The notes under the pieces were generated by a model, which had not been told where the DNA came from, did no database searches, and saw only the letters and a list, made by a program, of their open reading frames with translations. This document shows, one piece after another, positions 43,967 through 52,738 of a stretch of 64,000 bases of DNA. This stretch comes from Palsa-506 sp963707065 (lineage in GTDB: Bacteria > Actinomycetota > Actinomycetes > Streptosporangiales > Streptosporangiaceae), in contig CAVPPJ010000006.1 of assembly GCA_963707065.1 (NCBI GenBank), positions 62,001 through 126,000 of the forward strand, read 5' to 3'. The stretch's first letter is position 1. Every line of letters begins with the position of its first letter. The position numbers and the translations under genes are program-made.

Positions 43967-45901
43967 ATGAGCGAGCACACGCAGGGCCGCGTCGACGAAC
44001 GGCAGGCACGGCAGGTGGCCGAGGCGGCCAGGGAGTCGGCCTGGCTGCAGCCGAGCTTCGGCAAGCAGCTCTTCCTCGGCGATTTCCAGCTCGACCTGAT
44101 CCACCCCCAGCCGCGCCCGGACGACGACATGACCCGCCGCGGCGAGGAGTTCTGCGCCAGGATGCGCGAGTTCTGCGAGGCCTCGGTCAGCGGCGCGGTC
44201 ATCGAGCGGGACGCGAAGATCCCGGACGAGGTCGTCAGGGGCCTCGCCGACATCGGCGCGTTCGGCATCAAGATCTCACCCGAGTACGGCGGGCTCGGGC
44301 TCAGCTACCTGTACTACAACCGCGCGCTGATGATCGCCGGGTCGGCGTCGCCCGCCATCGCCGCGCTGCTGTCCGCGCACCAGTCGATCGGCGTGCCGCA
44401 GCCGATCGCGCAGTTCGGCACCGACGAGCAGAAGCAGCGTTACCTGCCCCGGTGCGCCCGCGGCGAGATCAGCGCGTTCCTGCTCACCGAGCCCGACGTC
44501 GGCTCCGACCCGGCCCGTCTCGCCACCACGGCGGAGCCGTCCGAGGACGGATCCGAGTACGTGCTGAACGGCGTCAAGCTGTGGACCACCAACGGAGTCG
44601 TCGCTGACCTGCTGGTCGTGATGGCCCGGGTGCCCAAGAGCGACGGTCACCGCGGCGGCATCACCGCGTTCGTGGTGGAGGGAAACGCCGACGGCGTCAC
44701 CGTCGAGCAGCGCAACTCGTTCATGGGCCTGCGCGGGCTGGAGAACGGGGTCACCCGGTTCTACCAGGTCCGGGTGCCGGCCAACTGCCGGATTGGCGGC
44801 GAGGGCAAGGGCCTGAAGATCGCCCTCACCACCCTGAATACGGGCCGTCTCTCGCTCCCGGCCAGCTGCGCGGCAACCGGCAAGCTGGCTGTCAAGATCG
44901 CCCGGGAGTGGTCGCGCGAGCGGGTGCAGTGGGGACGGCCGGTCGGCGAGCACGAGGCGGTGGCCAAGAAGATCTCCTTCATCGCCGCGACGTCCTACGC
45001 GGTCGAGGCGGTCGTCGAGCTGTCCAGCCAGCTGGCCGACGGCAAGCGGCAGGACATCAGGATCGAGGCCGCGCTGGCCAAGCTGTACTGCTCCGAGATG
45101 GGCTGGAAGATAGCCGACGAGCTGGTCCAGATCCGCGGCGGCCGCGGCTACGAGACCGCGGCCTCCATGGCCGCGCGCGGCGAGCGGGGCGTCCCGGCCG
45201 AGCAGCTCCTGCGCGACATGCGGATCAACCGGATCTTCGAGGGGTCTTCCGAGATCATGCGGCTGTTCATCGCCCGGGAAGCCGTCGACGCGCACCTCGC
45301 CGCCGCCGGGGAGCTGATCGAGGCCGGCGTGCCGGCCGCGCGCAAGGCCCGTGCCGCCGCCAAGGCCGGCGGGTTCTACGCGAAATGGCTGCCCACCCTG
45401 GTCACCGGCAAGGGACAGCAGCCCCGGGCCTACGCCGAGTTCGGGCCGCTGGCCGGGCACCTGCGGTATGTCGAGCGGACGAGCAGGAAGCTGGCCCGCG
45501 CCACCTTCTACGGCATGGCCCGCTGGCAGGGCAAGCTGGAGCGCAAGCAGGGCTTCCTCGGCCGGATCGTGGATATCGGCGCTGAGCTGTTCGCGATGAG
45601 CGCGGCCTGTACCCGTGCGCAGCTGGACGCGACCGACCCGGCGGCCACCGAGCGCGGCAGCACCGGCTTCGAGCTGGCCGGCGCGTACTGCGCGCAGGCC
45701 CGGCTGCGCTGCGACGAGCTGTTCAGCCAGCTCTGGGCCAACACCGACGCCGCCGACGCCGCGCTGTCGCGGCGGATCCTGGCCGGGCGCTACACCTGGC
45801 TGGAGAACGGCATCATCGACCCGTCGACGCCCGGGGCGTGGGTCGCGGCGGCCGAGCCGGGGCCGTCGAAGCACGATAACGTGCACCGGCACGTCGGCTG
45901 A
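43967..45901 (+). CDS. Acyl-CoA dehydrogenase with C-terminal extension
   Basis: About 644 residues (ATG 43967; 43952 also open). FAD-binding acyl-CoA dehydrogenase core: EYGGLGLSYLYYNRAL, FLLTEPDVGSDPA, LWTTNGVVADLLVVMAR, TGRLSLPASCAATGKL, and the catalytic-type IFEGSSEIMRLFI. A ~170-residue helical extension follows the core, as in long-chain FadE-like proteins. Acts in fatty-acid beta-oxidation with ETF as electron acceptor. The chain-length preference is unknown. Confidence 0.9.
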   Translation: MSEHTQGRVDERQARQVAEAARESAWLQPSFGKQLFLGDFQLDLIHPQPRPDDDMTRRGEEFCARMREFCEASVSGAVIERDAKIPDEVVRGLADIGAFGIKISPEYGGLGLSYLYYNRALMIAGSASPAIAALLSAHQSIGVPQPIAQFGTDEQKQRYLPRCARGEISAFLLTEPDVGSDPARLATTAEPSEDGSEYVLNGVKLWTTNGVVADLLVVMARVPKSDGHRGGITAFVVEGNADGVTVEQRNSFMGLRGLENGVTRFYQVRVPANCRIGGEGKGLKIALTTLNTGRLSLPASCAATGKLAVKIAREWSRERVQWGRPVGEHEAVAKKISFIAATSYAVEAVVELSSQLADGKRQDIRIEAALAKLYCSEMGWKIADELVQIRGGRGYETAASMAARGERGVPAEQLLRDMRINRIFEGSSEIMRLFIAREAVDAHLAAAGELIEAGVPAARKARAAAKAGGFYAKWLPTLVTGKGQQPRAYAEFGPLAGHLRYVERTSRKLARATFYGMARWQGKLERKQGFLGRIVDIGAELFAMSAACTRAQLDATDPAATERGSTGFELAGAYCAQARLRCDELFSQLWANTDAADAALSRRILAGRYTWLENGIIDPSTPGAWVAAAEPGPSKHDNVHRHVG

Positions 45902-45915
45902 GCGGCGCGCGCCGG

Positions 45916-46257
45916 TCAGCGTTGCCTGCGCCGCAGGCCGAGTAGCTGATCACGCTCGGCCAGGGCAGCGCGGAGGCGTGCTCGTTCATCCTCTAGGTCT
46001 TTCACGCGGGCCTCGAGTTCCAGCACGCGGCGGATGGCAGCCAGCGTCATGCCCTCGCCGGCGAGTTCCACGACGTACTGCACGACCGTGATCTCGTTGC
46101 GCGTGTAGCGGCGCTGGCCGCCCGCCGAGCGGGACGGCCGGACCACCCGGAACTCGTCAAGGCGCCGCAGGAAGGCCTGCTGGATCTCGAGCATCTCGGA
46201 CACCTGGCCCACGGTGAACAGCGGCAGGTTCTCGTCATCGAGCGGCAAGGACGGCAC
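45916..46257 (-). CDS. MerR family regulator, HspR-like
   Basis: 113 residues with a MerR helix-turn-helix (FTVGQVSEMLEIQQAFLRR, DEFRVVRPSRSAGGQRRYTRNEI) and a coiled-coil C-terminus (LEARVKDLEDERARLRAAL). HspR-type proteins repress heat-shock genes and are relieved when chaperones are occupied. It lies 75 bases downstream of hsp20, as HspR-like genes often do, so I infer that it controls that gene and itself. Confidence 0.82.
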   Translation of the reverse strand: MPSLPLDDENLPLFTVGQVSEMLEIQQAFLRRLDEFRVVRPSRSAGGQRRYTRNEITVVQYVVELAGEGMTLAAIRRVLELEARVKDLEDERARLRAALAERDQLLGLRRRQR

Positions 46258-46332
46258 GGCTCACTCCAGGAATGGGTCCGGGCCCGGGCGGCTCGATCTG
46301 CGGCCGCCGGGCCCGGATAGCGTACCGCCGGG

Positions 46333-46761
46333 TCAGGCGGTGATCTCCGCCGTGGCGCCGGTACGGACCTCCACCTTGCGGGGCAGGGCCTTCTCCTGGA
46401 CGCCGATGCGCACGGTCAGCACGCCCGCGTCGAAGCTCGCCTCGATGCTGTCGGCATCGGCAGCATCGGACAGACGAATACGGCGGGAGAACGAGCCCAT
46501 TACCCGCTCGCGGATGAAGGGCTTCTCGCCCTCGGCGTACTCCTCGGTCCGCTGCGCGCTGACGGCCAGCACGCCGCGGTCGACGGTCACCTCGATGCTG
46601 GCGGGGTCAATGCCCGGCAGGTCAAAGCGGAGCTCGACCTCATCCGCGCGGCGGATGGCGTCCATCCGCATGGCGGCCTGCGGCCGGGCGCCAGCCGGGC
46701 CGAACCTCCGCTGGGCGAGCCGGTCGAACTCGGCGAAAGGATCAAACGATGTCAGCAGCAC
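46333..46761 (-). CDS. Hsp20/alpha-crystallin small heat shock protein
   Basis: 142 residues from GTG 46761 (GGAGGTGA upstream at 46768-46775). Alpha-crystallin core: LRFDLPGIDPASIEVTVDRGVLAVSAQRT and FSRRIRLSDAADADSIEASFDAGVLTVRI, with the usual N-terminal FDRLAQRRFG and C-terminal IPV-like ends absent but close in MRMDAI. ATP-independent holdase protecting proteins during stress. Confidence 0.92.
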   Translation of the reverse strand: MLLTSFDPFAEFDRLAQRRFGPAGARPQAAMRMDAIRRADEVELRFDLPGIDPASIEVTVDRGVLAVSAQRTEEYAEGEKPFIRERVMGSFSRRIRLSDAADADSIEASFDAGVLTVRIGVQEKALPRKVEVRTGATAEITA

Positions 46762-46808
46762 TGCAGTTCACCTCCGTGTGAGTACCGGGACCCGGAACAC
46801 AGGACCCA

Positions 46809-46865
46809 GGTAACTTCCTTCGTTAGTACAGGGTAACTTACAGTTCTAATTGTATATTCCTTCGT
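46809..46865. promoter_or_regulatory. hsp20 promoter with direct repeats
   Basis: GGTAACTT occurs at 46809-46816 and 46832-46839 (23-base spacing), and TTCCTTCGT at 46815-46823 and 46857-46865 (42-base spacing). These lie upstream of the hsp20 start on the minus strand and are probable sites for the adjacent MerR-type protein. A canonical HAIR element is not found. Confidence 0.5.
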
Positions 46866-47155
46866 ACGCAACTTGCTCACTCAGGGATCCGCCCTCAGGG
46901 CGGGACTCACCGTGCACAGGCGGTGATTGCGCCCGGGCACGGTCGAACTCATTAGCGGTTAAGATCTTTCCGCCTGCAGCCGGATAAATCACAACCGCTA
47001 AGTTTGATCTTGTGGCGGCTGGGACTGACGGGGCGCGTGGGGCGTTCTCTGGGTAGCAGCTGAGCCTGCCGGGCGGCGGCGCTCCTCCTGGTCGGCCGCC
47101 CCCAACGGCCGCGCGGCGGGCGGCCGCCTCGGACCGCCGCCCCGGCGGTTGCCGG
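46866..47155. other. Intergenic with one inverted repeat
   Basis: No gene seen between the hsp20 promoter and the thiolase. TTAGCGGTT at 46952-46960 and AACCGCTAA at 46993-47001 form a 9-bp inverted repeat with a 32-base spacer, of unknown role. Confidence 0.4.
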
Positions 47156-48313
47156 TTAGAGACGCTCGATGATGGTGGCGTTGGCCTGGCCGCCGCCTTC
47201 GCACATGGTCTGCAGGCCGTACCGGCCGCCGGTGCGCTCCAGTTCGTGCAGCAGCTTGGTCATCAGGATCGCGCCGGTCGCGCCGAGCGGGTGACCGAGC
47301 GCGATCGCGCCGCCATTCGGGTTGGTCTTCTCCAGCGAGGCGCCGGTGTCCGCCGACCAGGCGATGAGCACCGGCGCGAACGCCTCGTTGACCTCGAAGA
47401 CGTCGATATCGCCGATGCTCAGCCGGCCCCTGGCGAGCGCCTGCTCGGTCGCCGGGATCGGCGCGGTGAGCATGAAGACCGGGTCGGATCCGGTCACGGT
47501 CAGCGTATGGATGCGGGCCCGCGGCGTGAGCCCGTAGCGGCTGACCGCTTCCTGCGACGCGATCATCAGCGCGGCGGCGCCGTCCGAGATCTGGGAGGCC
47601 GTCGCCGCGGTCAGTTCCCAGCCCTCGCGCAGCGGCTTCAGGCCGGCCATCTTCTCCAGCGACGTGTCCCGGCGCGGCCCCTCGTCGGTGGTCACGCCGC
47701 CGACCGGGGTGATTTCCCGGGCGAACCTGCCCTCGTCGATCGCGCGCAGCGCCCGCTGGTGGCTCTCCAGCGCGAACTCCTCCAGTGCCAGCCGCTTGAT
47801 TCCCCACTTCTCGCAGACCAGCTGGGCGCCGCGGAACTGGGAGATCTCCTGATCGCCGTAACGGTCCTGCCAGCCCTGCCCGAACGGCAGCGCCATGCCG
47901 TTGGCGTGCGGCAGCGCGACGGTCGAGCCCATCGGCACCATGCTCATGCTCTCGACGCCGGCCGCGACCACCAGATCCTGCGTACCGGACAGGACGGCCT
48001 GCGCGGCGAAGTGGACCGCCTGCTGCGACGAGCCGCACTGCCGGTCGATGGTGACGCCGGGCACGTTGTCCGGCAGGCCCGCGGACAGCCAGGCGTTGCG
48101 GGCGATGTCGATCGACTGCGGGCCGATCTGGGAGACGCAGCCCATGATGACGTCATCGACCGCGCCGGGATCCGCACCGGTCCGGGCGACCAGCTCAGTC
48201 AGCACGTGCGCGGCCAGGTCCACGGGGTGCACGGCCGACAGGCCGCCGTTCCGCCTGCCGACGGGGGTGCGCACTGCCCCGACGATGAATGCCTCCGCCA
48301 CCACGTCCTCCAT
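47156..48313 (-). CDS. Thiolase (acetyl-CoA acetyltransferase)
   Basis: 385 residues. Thiolase signature residues: nucleophile Cys93 in DRQCGSSQQAV, His341 in GGAIALGHPLG and Cys371 in TMCEGGGQANA. It condenses or cleaves acyl-CoA in fatty-acid metabolism. The ATG at 48313 is used; a GTG four codons later is possible. It stands near the acyl-CoA dehydrogenase gene but is not in the same operon. Confidence 0.92.
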   Translation of the reverse strand: MEDVVAEAFIVGAVRTPVGRRNGGLSAVHPVDLAAHVLTELVARTGADPGAVDDVIMGCVSQIGPQSIDIARNAWLSAGLPDNVPGVTIDRQCGSSQQAVHFAAQAVLSGTQDLVVAAGVESMSMVPMGSTVALPHANGMALPFGQGWQDRYGDQEISQFRGAQLVCEKWGIKRLALEEFALESHQRALRAIDEGRFAREITPVGGVTTDEGPRRDTSLEKMAGLKPLREGWELTAATASQISDGAAALMIASQEAVSRYGLTPRARIHTLTVTGSDPVFMLTAPIPATEQALARGRLSIGDIDVFEVNEAFAPVLIAWSADTGASLEKTNPNGGAIALGHPLGATGAILMTKLLHELERTGGRYGLQTMCEGGGQANATIIERL

Positions 48314-48536
48314 CGGCCGAAGCCGGGCACGGCCCTGGTCGCGGTGCGCAGGGATCGCCCGGTCACTTCGAGATTACCCCGGTGATCGCCTGGTGCCGCA
48401 GGGCCGATCGCCTGGGGTGCCATCGGGCCGATCGCCCGATGGCGCAGGCCGCGATCGGCGCCGGGCGCGACGGCCAGCCGCGATAACCCGCTCATCCGCT
48501 TATGCTCGAAGGGAGCAAACCTCCCGGGAGGCGTTG

Positions 48537-48704
48537 ATGACGACAGGGCTGATCCTGCTGGGGTTCCTGGCCGTCCTCGTCGCGTTCTTCCTGACCCGGA
48601 TGCGGCGGCGGCTCGGGCTGGCGACCACCGGCCGCACCTGGGCCGTCATCATCGCCGTATTCGTGGTCGTGGTGCTCGGCTTGTGGACCTCCTCGCAGCG
48701 ATGA
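48537..48704 (+). CDS. Small membrane protein, 55 residues
   Basis: ATG 48537 follows GGGAGG. Two hydrophobic segments (LILLGFLAVLVAFFLTRM and WAVIIAVFVVVVLGLWTS) separated by a basic loop (RRRLGLATTGRT). Well-formed but not recognised. It converges on the SpoIIE phosphatase gene. Confidence 0.6.
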   Translation: MTTGLILLGFLAVLVAFFLTRMRRRLGLATTGRTWAVIIAVFVVVVLGLWTSSQR

Positions 48705-48741
48705 CGCCGCGCAGTGGTGACGCCACCCGGCGGTGACGCCG

Positions 48742-51093
48742 TCAGGCGCCGGCCGGTACCGCGGTCCGGCCCGCGCTGCGCCGGAGCGGGACCTCGAACC
48801 AGACCGCCTTGCCGTCAATGGTGGGCCGCGAGCCCCAGCGGCTCGCCAGCTGATCCACCAGGTAGAGGCCGCGGCCGCCCTCGTCAGTCTCCATCGCGCT
48901 GCGGAGCCGCGGCAGCCGCAGGTCGGCATCGAAGACCTCGACCCAGATCGCGGACACTCCCTGCCGTAGCCGGAGCGTGAACTCCTTGCCGCCAGACGCC
49001 GCATCAGCGCTGATCGGCAAGTCGGGCCAGTCATCCAGCGGGCTTGGCCCGTCCGGGAGCGGACCGGCCAGCCAGCCGGCCGCGTCGCCGGCGTCCAGCA
49101 TGAATTCATTCCGCGGGCCCGGCGAGATGGCGGCGTGCAGGACGACGTTCGTGACGACCTCGGATACCAGCAGGCAGGCCAGGTCGACCTGCTCGACTTC
49201 CATGCCCCAGTGCATGAACGTGTCATGCGCCAGCCGCCGCGCCTCGGATACCCGGATGGGCTCGGCCGGGAAGTTTCCCTCCCAGGAAGCGAGATCGGTG
49301 TCGGAAGTGCGGACCACGACGATCGCCATGTCGTCGTCGATGTCCCCAGGGACGGCCTGCTCGGCCGCCTGGGCGATGTCCTCGACGCTGCCATGGGTCA
49401 CCAGGCCGACCGCATCACACAGCATCTGCAGCGACTCCGCCTCGGTGTAATGCCCGGTCCCGTCGGCCCGCTGACGGCGGTCGGTCAGGCCGTCGGTGTA
49501 GAAGACCAGCGTCGAGCCGGGCGCCAGGTCCCGGGTCTCCTCCCGGTACGGGAAGCTGGCGATGCCCTTACCGCGCACGCCGAGCAGCAGGCCCTTGTGC
49601 TCGATTTCCATCTGGCCGACTTCGGTGCCGGTGATCAGCAGCGGCGCGTCGTGCCCGGCGTTGGCGAACCACAGGCGGCGCGACCACGCGTCGTAGACGA
49701 GGTAGGTGCAGCTCACGATGGGCGGATCGGCATCCGCGAAGCCATGCGCCTCGGCATGCGACGGGCCCAGCGTCCGGCACCAGTCGTCCAGCCGGCGAAG
49801 TATCTCCGCTGGCGGCTTGTCGTCCTGGGCGAACGCGCGCAGCGCGGCCCGCAGCTGGCCCATGATCGCGGCGGCCCGCGCGCCGCGGCCCTCCACGTCG
49901 CCGATGACGATGCCCACCCGGCCGGCCGACAGCGGGATGATGTCGTACCAGTCACCGCCCACCTGGGTCTGGATGCCCTGGCCGTGGGTTTCGAGCGGCT
50001 TGGCGGGGACGTACTTATAGGCGACCTCCAGCCCGTCCACGGGCGGCGGCTTGCTGGGCAGCAGGCTGGTCTGGAACGCCAGCGCGGTGCGCCGCTCTTC
50101 CTCGAACAGCATCGCGTTGTCGATGGCGATCGCGACCCGGCCGGCGATCGCGCCGAGGAAGTCACGGTCGTCGGCGTCGTAATAAGGTTCCTCGCGCTCG
50201 GTCAGCCGGGAGAGGGCGAGGTTCATCACGCCGAGCAGTTCCCCGCGGGCGATCAGCGGTGCGGCAATGATGGATCTCAGGCCCACCTCATTGCCCATCC
50301 GGAAGGCTCCGCTGCTCGGCGCGGGATACTGCTGCGGGTCCATGTGCTCCACGACGACCGTGTCCATCAGGTCCATCGCCTGCCGGCTGAAGTGACCTTC
50401 GGGGTAGCTGATTTGCTCGCCGACCATGGCCCAGGTGCCTGGCTCCGGTGTCCATCCGCTGGCATGGTGCTGCGCCCGGCGGATCAGCTTGTTGCCCTGG
50501 AACAAGTCGATCAGGCAGTGGTCGGCGAACTGGGGCACCAGCATCTCGGCCACGCGCCGCAAGGTGATGCCGATCTCCAGCGACCCGGCCAGCCGTTCCC
50601 CGATCTGCTCAAGCAGCCCGATCTGCTCCCGCTCGCGCAGGCCGCCGCGCCGGGTGGCCTCGCGCGCCACGATCACGATGCCGGTGATCTCGCCGCCCTT
50701 GGGGCGCAGCGGCACCGCCTGCGCGCGGACGAATACGCGCGAGCCGTCGGCCCGCGCGATCGCGAAGGTCCCATCCCACGCGCGGCCCCGCAGCGCCTGG
50801 CCGGCCAGGTAGTTGGCCTTGCGCAGGTCACCTTCCTCGAATCCGAGGGAAAGAAGCGAGCGGCCGACAATATGCCCGGCCTCATCGGGAAATCCGAAGA
50901 GCCTTACCGCGAACGAATTCGCGTACTGCAGATTCCCCAGCCGGTCGGTGACGATAACGCCGGCCTCGGCGTAGTCGAGAACCTCGTCCGCGCTAAGACC
51001 CGCCAGGCCGCCGGCCGCCTCGGCAGCACCCGGCCGCCTCACCGCGCTGCCGCCGTACCACGGGCGCCATCGCTGGCCCGCCTGCCGCCGCAA
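48742..51093 (-). CDS. PAS-GAF-PP2C (SpoIIE)-ATPase regulatory protein
   Basis: 783 residues from TTG 51093. Order: PAS domain (~35-140, VLDYAEAGVIVTDRLGNLQYAN), GAF domain (~165-330), SpoIIE-type PP2C domain (~365-560: GGDWYDIIPLSAGRVGIVIGDVEGRG, FANAGHDAPLLI, LVFYTDGLTDRRQ, DIDDDMAIVVVR), and an anti-sigma type kinase domain (~590-775: CLLVSEVVTNVVLHA, GGRGLYLVDQL). These proteins control anti-sigma/anti-anti-sigma switching in response to signals. It follows the IdeR-like gene by 3 bases, so both are probably one operon. Confidence 0.9.
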   Translation of the reverse strand: MRRQAGQRWRPWYGGSAVRRPGAAEAAGGLAGLSADEVLDYAEAGVIVTDRLGNLQYANSFAVRLFGFPDEAGHIVGRSLLSLGFEEGDLRKANYLAGQALRGRAWDGTFAIARADGSRVFVRAQAVPLRPKGGEITGIVIVAREATRRGGLREREQIGLLEQIGERLAGSLEIGITLRRVAEMLVPQFADHCLIDLFQGNKLIRRAQHHASGWTPEPGTWAMVGEQISYPEGHFSRQAMDLMDTVVVEHMDPQQYPAPSSGAFRMGNEVGLRSIIAAPLIARGELLGVMNLALSRLTEREEPYYDADDRDFLGAIAGRVAIAIDNAMLFEEERRTALAFQTSLLPSKPPPVDGLEVAYKYVPAKPLETHGQGIQTQVGGDWYDIIPLSAGRVGIVIGDVEGRGARAAAIMGQLRAALRAFAQDDKPPAEILRRLDDWCRTLGPSHAEAHGFADADPPIVSCTYLVYDAWSRRLWFANAGHDAPLLITGTEVGQMEIEHKGLLLGVRGKGIASFPYREETRDLAPGSTLVFYTDGLTDRRQRADGTGHYTEAESLQMLCDAVGLVTHGSVEDIAQAAEQAVPGDIDDDMAIVVVRTSDTDLASWEGNFPAEPIRVSEARRLAHDTFMHWGMEVEQVDLACLLVSEVVTNVVLHAAISPGPRNEFMLDAGDAAGWLAGPLPDGPSPLDDWPDLPISADAASGGKEFTLRLRQGVSAIWVEVFDADLRLPRLRSAMETDEGGRGLYLVDQLASRWGSRPTIDGKAVWFEVPLRRSAGRTAVPAGA

Positions 51094-51096
51094 CGC

Positions 51097-51816
51097 CTAG
51101 GACCTCGTAACGAAGACATGCACGGCGACGCTGCTCGGCAACTCCGCCGTGACACCATCGGCCCTGTCCTCACTGGTCACCCGCACGCCGTCAGCGCTGG
51201 CCGAGAGCGCTACCTCGCGTCCCGGTTGTATCCCGATGCGCTTTAGTCTAAGCATCAGATCCTGATCACTCTGGACTTGTTCACTTATCCGGCGGATCAC
51301 TACTGGCTGGGCGCCCGCCGTTGCGACCGTGGTCATGGCCACCGCATCCTCAAGCCCGGCAGCCAATGCCCGCTTGCTGGCATCGGGCGGTATCCCGAGC
51401 TCGTCCAGCCCGGGAATGACATTCCCGTGCGGGCAATGGACCGGATACGCCAGCAGCTCGGCCAGCCGGCGCTCCACATTGTCGGAAATAACGTGCTCCC
51501 ACCGGCACGCCTCGATATGCACCTCTTCCCAGGGCAGCCCGATGACCCCGACCAGCAGGCACTCGGCCAGCCGGTGCTTGCGCATGACCCGCACCGCCAG
51601 CGCGCGGCCCTGGCCGGTCAGCGACAGCTGCCGGTCCCCCTCGACCCGGACCAGCCCGTCGCGCTCCATCCGCGCCACCGTCTGGCTCACCGTCGGGCCG
51701 CTTTGCGACAGCCGCTCGGCGATGCGCGCGCGCAACGGGACGATGCCTTCCTCTTCAAGCTCGAAGATCGTCCGAAGGTACATTTCCGTCGTGTCGATGA
51801 GCCCGTGCGCTGTCAA
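51097..51816 (-). CDS. Metal-dependent transcriptional regulator (DtxR/IdeR family)
   Basis: 239 residues from TTG 51816 (GGGGAGGATCC before it). Order: winged helix (TTEMYLRTIFELEEEGIVPL, RLSQSGPTVSQTVARMERDG), metal and dimerisation domain with HIEACRWEHVISDNVERRL and CPHGNVIPG, then an SH3-like C-terminus. Such proteins bind Fe(II) or Mn(II) and then repress uptake genes. A longer frame starts at 51882 without a ribosome site. Confidence 0.92.
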   Translation of the reverse strand: MTAHGLIDTTEMYLRTIFELEEEGIVPLRARIAERLSQSGPTVSQTVARMERDGLVRVEGDRQLSLTGQGRALAVRVMRKHRLAECLLVGVIGLPWEEVHIEACRWEHVISDNVERRLAELLAYPVHCPHGNVIPGLDELGIPPDASKRALAAGLEDAVAMTTVATAGAQPVVIRRISEQVQSDQDLMLRLKRIGIQPGREVALSASADGVRVTSEDRADGVTAELPSSVAVHVFVTRS

Positions 51817-51854
51817 GGATCCTCCCCTCACCACCGATGCTATGCCCGCGTGTG

Positions 51855-52511
51855 TCAGGGAGCCTGCCGCTCGACAACCCATTCCCGGCCGGCCCGCCGG
51901 TAGCGGAACCGGTCGTGCAGCCGGTTGCGGCGCCCTTGCCAGAACTCATACGTAACCGGTACAACCCGGTAACCGCCCCAGAATTCCGGCATCGGCACCG
52001 GCACTCCCTCCGGCCACCGGCGCGCCAGCGCGCCGTAACGCTCGTCGAGCTCATCGCGGGACGCGATCACCGATGACTGCCTGCTGGCCCAGGCGCCGAG
52101 CTGCGAACCGCGCGGCCGGGAGCGAAAGTAAGGCTCGCTCTGCTCGGTGGACAACGCGGTCACCGTGCCCTCGATGATCACCTGCCGCTGCATCGCGTGC
52201 CACGGGAACAGCAGGCAGGCCCGCGGCACGGCGGCCAGGTCCGTGGCCTTCCTGGAGGTGCGGTTGGTGTAGAAGGTGAAGCCGCCGGCGTCATAGCTCT
52301 TCAGCAGCACGGTCCGGGCGCGCGGACGGCCGTCACCGGAGACCGTCGCCAGCACCATCGCGGTCGGCTCCGGCAGCGGCACTGCTACCGCGTCAGCCAT
52401 CCAGCGGGCGAACTGGGTGACCGGGTGACCGGCCAGCATGGCCGCATCGAGAATGGCTTCCTGCTGCCCGGCAGGCTGGGCCGGGTCATCGTCCTGCCGG
52501 GTGGCATCCAC
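51855..52511 (-). CDS. pdxH: Pyridoxamine 5'-phosphate oxidase
   Basis: 218 residues. FMN-binding split barrel with RTVLLKSYDAGGFTFYTN, LFPWHAMQRQVIIEGTV, PRGSQLGAWASRQSS and the terminal FWQGRRNRLHDRFRY, which matches the PdxH C-terminal signature. It oxidises pyridoxine or pyridoxamine phosphate to PLP. It ends 38 bases before the metal regulator start. Confidence 0.95.
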   Translation of the reverse strand: MDATRQDDDPAQPAGQQEAILDAAMLAGHPVTQFARWMADAVAVPLPEPTAMVLATVSGDGRPRARTVLLKSYDAGGFTFYTNRTSRKATDLAAVPRACLLFPWHAMQRQVIIEGTVTALSTEQSEPYFRSRPRGSQLGAWASRQSSVIASRDELDERYGALARRWPEGVPVPMPEFWGGYRVVPVTYEFWQGRRNRLHDRFRYRRAGREWVVERQAP

Positions 52512-52738
52512 GAGTGGTGATCCTTACCTGCCGGAGTTCTGCGGCAGCCCGCGCGTCCGCACTGGTCAGACGGGCACCGGCTGGACTGCGCACGGCGGAG
52601 TTAGCCTATTGCCCCCGCGCGCGGTTGAATGGGTCGGCTGGCACCTCATAGCCGCCCCAGCCGCCAGTCCCGGACCGGCGGCCGGACGGCAGGCCGAGCC
52701 CCGGCCAGCAGCTGACAAAGGAGATGGAGGCACGGCAG

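Noticed and set aside
44276..45892. 538-residue open frame on the minus strand opposite the acyl-CoA dehydrogenase
   Set aside because: The sense strand has full family motifs; the antisense frame has Gly/Ala/Arg-rich, low-complexity composition from mirror codon bias.
46762..46880. Classical HAIR (CTTGAGT-N7-ACTCAAG) for the HspR-like protein
   Set aside because: No matching inverted repeat exists; only CTTGC and ACTCAGG fragments are seen.
50700..51882. Extended start for the metal regulator at 51882
   Set aside because: The extra N-terminus has no family match and lacks a ribosome site, while TTG 51816 has GGGGAGG.
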